Both the position numbers and the translations under genes were made by a program. The notes beneath the pieces were generated by a model that ran no database searches, had not been told where the DNA came from, and saw only the letters and a list, made by a program, of their open reading frames with translations. A stretch of 64,000 nt of DNA, taken from Pyronema omphalodes. Taxonomy: Eukaryota > Ascomycota > Pezizomycetes > Pezizales > Pyronemataceae. The DNA lies in NCBI GenBank assembly GCA_024516155.1, contig JAJJXM010000002.1, positions 930,001 through 994,000 of the forward strand, given 5' to 3'. This document shows positions 12,245 to 21,256 of the stretch, piece after piece (position 1 is the stretch's first letter; each line of letters starts with the position of its first letter).

Positions 12245-12410
12245 TGGTTGGACATTTTCATGAGTGATTGCCCTGTGTTATGGACATTTGATGAGTGATT
12301 GCCCTGTGTGGAGGTTATTTTGATGTGTGATTGCCCTGTGTCCAGGTCATTTTGATGAGTGATTGCCCTATGTGGTTGGACATTCTGGTCTGTGATTGTC
12401 TCCTGTCTGG
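12245..12410. repeat. Minisatellite, five imperfect copies of a ~32-bp unit
   Basis: A unit of about 32-33 bp, recognised by the core GAGTGATTGCCCTGTGT preceded by a GGACATTTTGAT-like block, repeats about five times with a few substitutions per copy. The last copy is more diverged. The array lies about 500 bp upstream of the MDM34 start. An open frame on the minus strand through it is only a by-product of the periodicity. Confidence 0.8.
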
Positions 12411-12903
12411 TTTGCCACGGTTGGGTGATTTGCCGGGGCTGACGAACGAGGGCTGAGTGGATATGCTTTCGATGCCCCTGTTGCTGGTTCTCGTTGCAGC
12501 GTTGCTTTTTTACCTGCTGCGCCCGATGAAAAAAAGGCAGGTAGACTTTCACGTGCTGAATAAGCCCAGCGGCCAATCAGGGGTGCGCAAACTCACGCGA
12601 CAACCGAATTCCGAGCCAATTTCATAGTGCAGGCCCCGCTAGACAGTCTCTGCTTTTACTCCCTCCCTCGCCTCCACCCTAAACTCCATCATCTTCCGCC
12701 ACCAACGACACAGACAGTCTGCGATATAGAACATCGACAATTCTGTCGAATTTACAAAGTCGATCCAAACCGGTGTCAATACAACCCCTCGCAGCGACAA
12801 GTCGACTTTGCTCTTTTCAAAGACCCGGCTTAGCGGAAGAGCCGTCGTAAACCATCCTACGATCCTGCTGTGACGTCGAGACCGTCTCCGATGACCCGTT
12901 AAA
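12411..12903 (+). promoter_or_regulatory. Promoter and 5' leader region of MDM34
   Basis: There is no separate gene here. The pyrimidine-rich stretch around 12650-12720 and the short distance to the ATG at 12904 suggest promoter and 5' UTR. No specific factor site is identified. Confidence 0.4.
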
Positions 12904-14608
12904 ATGGCCTTCAACTTCAACTGGTCGCCTTTATCCGCAACATCAACCTCTTCAACTGCCTTCTACGACCATGCCAAATCGCTACTTACGGCAGCACTCA
13001 ATAAATCGTCAAAACCGCCGATTATTGTCGATGACATCCTCGTAGACGACTTGAATCTGGGCGCGTCAGCCCCCGATTTGGAGATTTTGGAAATTGGAGA
13101 TATCGCGGAGGATCGCTTTAGAGGAATTTTCCGTATGAGCTACTGTGGAGACGCGTGTTTGACTCTGCGGACAAAAGTTCAGGTGTGTGGAACTTGTTAT
13201 GACACTTGCAGTGTGTCGTGCTGACATGGTGAAGGCAAACCCCCTCAACACCTACCTATCAACCGCATCCTCGATCACTTCTCCTGGCCCTCTTGCAGCA
13301 AACTCTCCATTAACTATCCCAGTACAAATTACCTTGAGTCAGTTCAAGTTATCAGGATTCGTGATTTTGGTGTTTTCAAAGGCAAAGGGAATCACTTTGG
13401 TGTTTCGAAACGATCCCCTCGAGTCATTGAAAGTATCATCAACTTTTGATTCTATTCCATTTATCGCCGATTATCTACAGAAGGAAATTGAGCGACAAGT
13501 TCGCCGGCTATTCCAGGAGGATTTACCTGTAGCAGTGCATCGGCTTTCGTTGAGACTATGGAACCCCGAATATGCTGCCTCTCTTGGTGATGAAGCAACA
13601 GCCCCAGCAAAGCCCCTTCAGACCGGCGAATCTGCACCAGAAGATACAGACGAAGACGCAGAGAATGACGACCAATATTTTAACCCATTACTATCGCCAT
13701 CAGAAAGAGAGGAATCTTCATCTCAATTCTCCCAAAAGAACCTACTAAAACTATCCTCCTTAATGGACGCACAAAATACTCTATCATTAGATACTCCCAA
13801 GATAGCCGACGTTGTATTCCGTGCCTGGGCATCCGGTGTGGCTCACAACAGTACCATGTGGGACAAACCCGGTGCACTTGACGCTCCCCTCGCTGGGGAA
13901 TCGAGAAGTTACGCCTTCTCCGAAAACGGGGATGCTATCGAAACCCAGAGCATCACTAGCTCTCGCCCAAGTCTATCCACCACTCCAAGCCGCTGCAACA
14001 TTCCCACCACCCCTTCACGTCGAAAAAAGAAGCACCGTGTTGTCGATCTCCGTAAACGCCGTACCGGACCCACCGACACTCCCCTCTCCTCCGAGCCTTC
14101 ATCAAGCGAATCTACTCCCCTCGCTTCTACAGCCACATCAGAATGTGCCGTTGAAGAAGGATACTGTGAAAGAGCTCCCGCTCACATCCGCCGCGTCCGC
14201 GAAGATTCCATCGACTACGATCCTGCCGAGCTCCGTCCCAGCCTCCGTCCTACTGTTCCCATCACCCTCATCCGCCCTTCATCTCCTACCGATTCTACAG
14301 CCACCGAAGATATCACCTACCCGCCCCGCCCAACGACTACCGCATCTAAACCTATTCCTTCCGATAAAGAAAAGGCCCATCTCCGCCAGCAAGAGTCATG
14401 GCGAGAGACTCCCAAGATTCGTATGCCACCAGGAGCACCCGGTAGTATCTTGGAGCAGGCTATTTTGTCAAAGATTATGGCGGAAATTCAGAGAACCTTG
14501 GAGGAGGAAAGAATTAAGAGGGGAAGTGTAGATGGTAAATGGGGTGTGGAAAGGGAGTTGGAGAACCTTTGTGGCCAGGAGGAGCTACCGGCTTACCGCG
14601 CAATTTAA
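12904..14608 (+). CDS. MDM34: Mitochondrial distribution and morphology protein 34 (ERMES subunit)
   Basis: Mdm34 is the mitochondrial outer-membrane subunit of the ERMES ER-mitochondria tether (Mmm1-Mdm10-Mdm12-Mdm34), which carries phospholipids between the two organelles and supports mtDNA and mitochondrial morphology. Two exons: 12904-13182 and 13235-14608 with a 52-nt intron (GT-AG); the product is 550 aa, typical of the family. The N terminus [10 protein letters not shown] is diagnostic, and the SMP lipid-transfer domain spans about residues 1-205 ([73 protein letters not shown]). The splice joins KVQ to ANPLNTY exactly as in homologues. The C-terminal half is Ser/Thr/Pro-rich and probably disordered, with a basic cluster [13 protein letters not shown] near 357-369, also common in fungal Mdm34. 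Confidence 0.96.
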
Positions 14609-17600
14609 GGAAAAGGGAGTGAGTGAATGGCCAGTGAGCCTATAGGCCTGAAGTACTTGAAGAGCGTTGGGAATCCTGTAGCAGAAGGGGAAGAAAGAAC
14701 AGAGGATACGAAGATAAGGTGACGGAGAAACTTGGCGAAGAGAAGAAGAGATAGGCGATTCAAAATTTGTATTATCTTAGGACTGACTTTTTTTGTTTCT
14801 TGTGTTTCGCTTTCATATGTGGCAGGTGTTTTTGGCGTTTCTGTATATCACTTTTTTTTTCTGCTTTCTTTCTTTTTCTTAGAAATTGTTTTTTCTTTAC
14901 TAGGTTGTCGCGGGCTGGCGGGAGTTTTTTGTTTTTGAACATTTTTTTTTACTTTGGGATTCTTTTTCCTCTTTTTTTATTTGCTTTTTACCTACAGATT
15001 TTACTGATTTCTGAAAAAGTCATGTATTGAGCAAAGTCATACGACATATATACCACGCTCGCTTTACTCCACTCCGTTACCATACTACGATACTACACTA
15101 TACCCCTCTTGGTTTCTTTTTCTCTTCTCTTTTTTTTTGGTCGATGTACTTAACTTGGGTCATATGCCAGTCACCATTTTGGCGACAAGTTACTGTTACT
15201 TCTTTTTGCATGCATGCAGCGAGGAACAAAAAGTTTTTTCTTATTTAGGCTCACTCCCTGAACGGGATTTTTTTTATTTATTTTTCATTTTTTGTTGAAG
15301 ATAGGATGAAGATTAAGATGAAGATTAAGACGAAGATGAATATGATATTGTGTTATTTATCGCACGTCTTTTTTTATATGAAAGAAATGATTGAAAATGT
15401 TGAGAAATGAGATGCATAAAAACAAAGAAACGCAGGTGTTATTGTGATGTAGGCATCAAGACTTATATAAATAGAATTTTATATCCAGGTGTTTTGGTAC
15501 CAAGTAAAATGAACAAAAAAATATGGACCTTGCAAATACACAATAGCTTACGATAATTATAAGCATTTCCTTTGCCTAGACTTGACCTTGGCCCTGGGGG
15601 GAGGGGGCTTCTTTTCGGTGGCTGGTCGTAATTCATGAATCATGATCACCGCTCGACCGCTGAACCTTGCTTTAGCACCCTGAGCCTGCTCCCTGATTGA
15701 TCAATGGAAATCTCCGTCTATGTCCTCCATCTATGCGAAACCACGTACCAAGGAACATCCCTATCCTGTTCCTGAATCCCGTTACATAGGTAGAAACAAT
15801 CCTCTATTTTCCGAGCATGAGTATGTACTTTACTTTAAACGTGTGTGCTTATGGTGCGTAATTTCATGTAGGCTCAGGCTTTCTGCATCGTAAGGTGGAC
15901 TTCTGAAACAACACTAGAAGCTTCTATGCTTCTGGGGTTCTATACTTCTGGGTTCTGTGGTGGTTGCTGGAATGTTCTGTGATTCTGTGCTTCTGGGAGT
16001 TGCCGGAACTGGAATAGGCTTCGAGGCTTCGTCATTCGAGGGTTTTTGTGCGGTTTTATTTTTTCTGGGGTATGAAACGTCATTGTGTGGTGATGCTGTT
16101 ATGGGGTGGATTTATGGTTGCAGGTACCGTACAGAGAAGCTTTGTTAAGGCTTCTTTGACAGCTTTAGGAGCTGCTGTGGACTCGGGCGGGATACAGATA
16201 TACGTACCGTTGTCAAACGATGTCTTGCTTCACCAGCATACAATGTATATGAGTATAGAAGCATGCTTTAACTAAACAGTGCTGGAGTTAACCATGAAAT
16301 CCAGGCTCGAAACTCGAAACTCAAAACTCTTCACCAGAATATGTAGTTTGCATGACAAAGGGCTTATAATATGCCACACCACTAAACACAATTTGTGCTG
16401 TAGTTGTATCCTGGGGTAACCTCGACCAGTGTATGGTATGGTATAGAAATCTGCAGCAAGCCTACAATACACCAAACTTCAAACGCTGCTCGATAAATGG
16501 GTACTCTTCCGTTACAGACTGATAGACCCACAGCCTTGTGATATGCCTTGTCCTTGGCCCTCATCCCTCCTCCTGCCTCGTCCGTAACTTCCTATTCTCT
16601 ATTACCCCTTCACTACCTACCCCTTCAGTGAACCCCCACCGCATCAGCCTCACCGCCGCTCACCACGCAAACTCGGACAAAAGGACAAAGGGAAAAACTC
16701 AAATGCGGTAGCTGATATGCCTCTATGCTGATATCTAAATTCCGTGATGATGAACGCCCGAGATCCGGTGTACGGCACGAGTATCTGTACGGCACCATAT
16801 CTAAAGAATCACCCGAACGGATATCACGGTGCAGTGACGGCGCGGTGATTTTTTATGATGTGATGATGTGATGTGATGTGATGTGACTGTCCGGTCGGGT
16901 CGGAACTCGGTATGGATATGGATATGGGTGATCGGAGAATTTTCGGTGCCGAAGTCCGAAGACCGGAGACCGGGTCCGAATTCCGGATCAGACGATGATG
17001 GTATGTGGGGTATAAGTATACATAATAGAGAAATCGATAAGTGATGGAATAATTGAGATGTGAATTTACGGTGGGAAGAAAAATCCGGCTGCATTGTTTC
17101 AGCTTCAAATACGAGTGATAGTGGGAGTAAGAGTGATAGTGGAATTGCGAGTGTGATTAGGTAAGATACCTATGTACCCTATGTACGACGTACGTATGTA
17201 CATAGTCGAGCTTGAGCTTGAGCCTGAGCGCGGTGATCGTTCCCTAGGTCTGGTCTGGTTTAGTCTCGGCAAAGCTTATTTCTGGCGAATACTTGGCCGT
17301 AGTCATACATACGTCAGTTCGAAGGCGCCGTCGCTTAATAGCACGATGAACTCTTGGGCCTTTCGCTTGCCGCCGGCCGGTTAAAGTCACGACTGGCGAG
17401 ATGTTAGGTACATAGGCCGTATCGAACTTCATTCGAACGGGCCGAATTATGATTTAATTATCCGGACCGATTCTTCCTCATGTCTGGTGATTGGTATCAG
17501 CGCGAATACCCGATGAATCGAACGATATTGAAAGTTTATCAAGTGTAACAACTCTAACTTTATTATTTCTGTTTGGTATTCTTCATCTAGCACTTGACAG

Positions 17601-18325
17601 GGGCGTTGCATACTTGTTGGTTGAAGTGAGGTTCATGTTCCGATTGCTTGTAATGAGTAAAGGACATGAACTTGAATGATTTTCGTCGATATTTCATTAT
17701 GATATTATTATTATATCCTAATTTGGGTAGAAAATTTAGACAAAAAAAAATCATTATCTCAGTCAAACGAACGTATCATACCGCAAAAAAGAAAAACTTA
17801 TAATCATTCTATCCAAATTTCATAGTTGTTATGTTGTTTGCTAACAAAAATGTCCGCAAAAGCACCAACGCTATTACCCTATCCTTTGTTTATTTCCATA
17901 TGTACAAGAAAAGCGCGTTCAACGCTGTTCTTTTTGTGCTTCTACTAATATAGAGTACACCATCACGATTCTAGTTTGGTGTTGCTATGTTGTTGTTCTG
18001 ACGAAATGGATCTAATTCTTTGAAATCAGGCTTCACTGGTTTTGCTTCGCTTCACCGAGCTAAGGTTACTACATAACAACCTCAGCTGAGAACCTCAAGT
18101 CCTTTTCGTTTGATAGTTTGTTTGCCACGACGCTTCGGGCTTCGCTTATTTCAGTCCGGACTCTAGCTAAACCATGATTCTTGCTTCAGCGACGCTGGTG
18201 CTGGTCTATCGCTTAAGCTAAACTGTAGCTACATCATGGATGTAAACCATCAATGATTTTACACCAACCATAGACGCAGGATTAACACAATTGTAAGAAG
18301 TATGACTACTCAATTCAATATACAA
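14609..18325. other. Intergenic region between MDM34 and tRNA-Leu
   Basis: About 3.7 kb without a convincing gene. T-rich tracts fill 14780-15300 (probably including the MDM34 3' flank). Short GAAGATTAAGAT-type repeats are at 15297-15345, a GTGAT repeat at about 16856-16886, and GAGTGATAGTG repeats near 17112-17160. Nothing else is recognised. Confidence 0.5.
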
Positions 18326-18440
18326 GGCAAGATGGCCGAGCGGTCTAAGGCGCCAGACTCAAGCTTGAGTTTCCGAGTGGATCACCACACGGAGCATTCT
18401 GGTCTCGCAAGAGGCGGGGGTTCGAATCCCCCTCTTGTCA
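18326..18440 (+). tRNA. tRNA-Leu (CAA) with a 33-nt intron
   Basis: A class II tRNA of 115 nt in the gene. The acceptor GGCAAGA pairs with TCTTGTC (one G-T wobble at 2:71); the D arm begins GGCCGAGCGGTC; the anticodon stem CCAGA/TCTGG encloses anticodon CAA. The intron is 18364-18396, directly after nucleotide 37, the canonical position. The long variable arm fits Leu. The T arm is GGGGG-TTCGAAT-CCCCC with discriminator A18440. A T-rich run at 18446-18454 can end transcription. The exon-intron boundary forms a perfect palindrome, ACTCAAGCTTGAGT, so the intron can pair with the anticodon. Confidence 0.97.
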
Positions 18441-19021
18441 CTGATCTTTTTTTCTTTTCCTGCTCTGCTGCAGTTAATTTCGGCGGATTAGAAAGTGACG
18501 GATATGGCGGGGTAAGGAGGGGTAGTTTTTTTGTGGGTGCGGTGGGGGTGAAGTGTTTTTTTTTTTTGGCTGTGAAGGAAGCCTGCGGACAGGTTTGGAT
18601 GAAGTGAGATATCGTAACTTAGACGCGTCAGCTTACGGGTGTAGGTGTCAACTGGATTATTGATCAAGATTCTGGGATGGGTATGCCGTAAGCTTTGTTG
18701 TAGATTGCATCTGCCGTTGAGTAAGGATTTATGGGAGACCTGGGTGTAGGCAGCAGCGGGGGAGTTTTGGGAATAGCGTTCTCTTCATGGAAATAAACTC
18801 GGGATCGGTTTGTTGAATTTCAAATGATCACGCCTACGGATGTCATTTATGCAGGTTTGCAATTTACCGTAATGCGACATCAAAAATTGAGATATTGAAT
18901 ATTTGTTTAACTATTTCTTTTTATTGAGCTCTAGCTAAAGCTTTTTTTAGGAGCAACTCCAACGCGTGGGCAATCGTGAAAATCATAACTGAAGACATGA
19001 AGCTACGAAGCGATTACCCTA
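18441..19021. other. Intergenic region downstream of tRNA-Leu
   Basis: No gene is seen. It contains a T homopolymer near 18560 and presumably the 3' UTR of the minus-strand adenylating enzyme that ends at 19022. Confidence 0.5.
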
Positions 19022-20371
19022 CTAGGCCTTAACTCTTCCTGCACGTCGATCAAGAACCTTAACCACCTTGCGTGCGACTCTACCGCGCTCAAGCTGATCA
19101 TACCCCACCTTCAGAACTACCACATCTATCTCCGGACCAATTACGTTATCTACAAGGTCCTTCTTGACCTTCTCCTCCCATTCGTTGCGCTTTTCCTCTT
19201 CGACCTCAGCCACAACTCGGAACTCGAGGCGGTGTCGGCCGTCGGCAGCACCAACACCGTCGACAATGACCTGCCACTCGATGACCCGGTATTCCTGGTT
19301 GGAAAACACTCGCTGCTCAAACTCCGCAACATCCATGTAGTCTCCATCGAGGTCGAAAGATTTCTCTGGTGACCGTCCCTTGAATCGTAGGTAGCATAAT
19401 GGTGAGGAATCATGACGGCGCAGCGATCCGAGATCACCGGTACGATACCGCAAAAGTGGGTTCCGAGCACGACTCAACGACGTCAATACAATCTCTCCCA
19501 CCGGTCCGCAGTCCTCAGACACGGCATCTGCTCCCTCAGCGCAAACAGTACGCGAATCGGCAAGCACTGTCTCGCTTTCGGGATCCATAATCTGAACTAC
19601 CATCATCTCCGAGTCGAAGACCATCTCGTCCCAGTTCCTATCCTCCGGCCGTACCTCTTTCTGTGGCGTACCAGCAGCCCAAGGACCTCCCTCGGAACTT
19701 CCGTAGATACATGACACAACCTCGACATTCTTCAATACCCGGCGTAAAAACAACTCCTGGGGTCGCGTCATATGTTCGCTTGTGTAGACCACCTTGGTGA
19801 TATTGGCGACCTTGGGGAATAGCTCGGGGTTCGCAGACATGTATTCGGCAATTTGCAGTAACTTGCTTGCGGTTCCCGTGAAAACATTGGCGCGGAATAG
19901 TTCCGTGTGGGACAGCACTTCCTCATTCGTTGCCATGCCTCCCACCCCCACCTCTGTGGCTCCCGCATATTCAATTAAAGTTCCAATCAACTCCTGACTT
20001 CTGTACATTGGGGATGACACTCCGTGCAAGTTGACGACAATGTCTGTAGAAGTGAAGACTCCCAAGGGTGCTAGAACACGTTCCGCAAAGTTGACCCGCT
20101 GTAAACGATTCTCTCGTGTATCGCTGATGAAGTGCAACTGCTTGGATCCCCAACGAGTTCCGCCGGTGGGTGAAAGGTACGCCGCATGGAGAGCTGTCGG
20201 GTCCGTTTCCATGAGCTTGGCGAATCCGGCGATGAGGTGAGCTTTGTCGACGGTTGGGAAGTCTTCGAGACGGAGCTTTTGCCCTTCTTGATTGTCGCGG
20301 TTGCCATCTAGTAGATGGGCATAAATGGTATGTTTGCTTGCTCGTAGAAGGATGTCGTCGAGAGTAAACAT
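19022..20371 (-). CDS. Stand-alone adenylate-forming enzyme, phenylacetate-CoA-ligase (PaaK)-like
   Basis: ANL-superfamily enzyme predicted to activate a carboxylic acid as its acyl-AMP, and possibly then as a thioester; the substrate is unknown. Single exon, 449 aa from an ATG at 20371, close to bacterial PaaK length. The ATP P-loop is SPTGGTRWGSK (residues 67-77), the adenine-binding motif YGSSEGG (223-229), the ribose-binding motif RYRTGDLG (308-315), and the hinge region RFKGR (329-333). A small C-terminal domain rich in Glu/Lys follows. No carrier-protein domain is present, so any partner acts in trans. The gene is divergent from the ATP-grasp/TauD fusion, with start codons 885 bp apart and tandem repeats between them, suggesting co-regulation. 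It is not an NRPS fragment: the motif spacing is PaaK-like. Confidence 0.85.
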   Translation of the reverse strand: MFTLDDILLRASKHTIYAHLLDGNRDNQEGQKLRLEDFPTVDKAHLIAGFAKLMETDPTALHAAYLSPTGGTRWGSKQLHFISDTRENRLQRVNFAERVLAPLGVFTSTDIVVNLHGVSSPMYRSQELIGTLIEYAGATEVGVGGMATNEEVLSHTELFRANVFTGTASKLLQIAEYMSANPELFPKVANITKVVYTSEHMTRPQELFLRRVLKNVEVVSCIYGSSEGGPWAAGTPQKEVRPEDRNWDEMVFDSEMMVVQIMDPESETVLADSRTVCAEGADAVSEDCGPVGEIVLTSLSRARNPLLRYRTGDLGSLRRHDSSPLCYLRFKGRSPEKSFDLDGDYMDVAEFEQRVFSNQEYRVIEWQVIVDGVGAADGRHRLEFRVVAEVEEEKRNEWEEKVKKDLVDNVIGPEIDVVVLKVGYDQLERGRVARKVVKVLDRRAGRVKA

Positions 20372-21256
20372 TTTGGCGGTTTTTCGAGGTATAGAGGATA
20401 AAAGATTGGGAATTTCAGGGCAAAAATATTATGATACTTGTTGAATACAAGGCGGGAATGGGGAAATAAATAGTAGCATCAATATAGGTACAATAAATGA
20501 CTACCACTCTGAAGATTTGATACGCTCGTTTCGTATGTACACAACTGCACGCTGACCGCATTTTGAGGCGCGTATCTATTTGATGGTTAACATGCTTTTA
20601 CGTATGTTATGCATACTTCCGCCCTAATGCAGGCATACGTTGATTCAGCTCAGCTCGGACGTACGCATTAGAGATTGATTCAGCTCAGCTCGTACACTAT
20701 ACGTAATTCGGAGATTGATTCAGTTCAGCTCAGCTGCCATTGATCCGGAATCGATCTAATGACTAAGTACGTACTTACCTAAGTAGGGTATATATGCCCG
20801 CCTCGATGGATTTTGATATGGTTTGAATCATACAAGTCCGGAGCCTAAAAAGCTTTATGCAGGGCCTCGATGGATTACTGGCATAGTATCCTACAACATA
20901 ACACGACGACTGCGCGCGTATGATGTGTAGCTGAATAGTGATTGGATATCTTCGACTACGCTGCTATTATGATGAAGAAAAAGCGGCGCAACGCCGCCGA
21001 TTTCAAAACAAAATAGAGTCTATCAATGCGTCATGCCGGGTCGCCGAGAGCGTTTGTTTTTCAGCTTGCCGCGATTACACAGTACAGGGATTGAGGAGGA
21101 GACGTTGTACAGTCTAATTGTAACCACAATTGCGTTGAGGGGTTGAAGATACAAGGCATGATAAATAGATCCACGGATTTCCGATTCATCACCATTGACC
21201 AAGAACTCAGCATTCCGGTTTTTTTGTCTCTCTCTTGAAACTATCAATCATTCATC
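20372..21256. promoter_or_regulatory. Shared divergent promoter of the adenylase and ATP-grasp/TauD genes
   Basis: An 885-bp region between two divergently transcribed start codons with no ORF of its own. It contains the CAGCTCAGCT repeat block at 20640-20738 and a duplicated GCCTCGATGGATT (about 20809 and 20873). These are the most obvious candidate cis elements for a pathway-specific regulator. Confidence 0.5.
20640..20738. repeat. Three spaced copies of TTGATTCAGCTCAGCTCG
   Basis: TTGATTCAGCTCAGCTCG occurs at about 20640, again about 35 bp later, and a third time as the variant TTGATTCAGTTCAGCTCAGCTG near 20717. The GATTGATTCAG core is kept while the spacers differ, which suits a multi-site operator as well as a decaying minisatellite. 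Each copy contains CAGCTCAGCTG-like half-palindromes. Confidence 0.75.

Noticed and set aside
12238..12576. 112-codon minus-strand frame with HNDLDTGQSHI-like repeats
   Set aside because: The repeats are the translated minisatellite at 12245-12410; no independent coding evidence.
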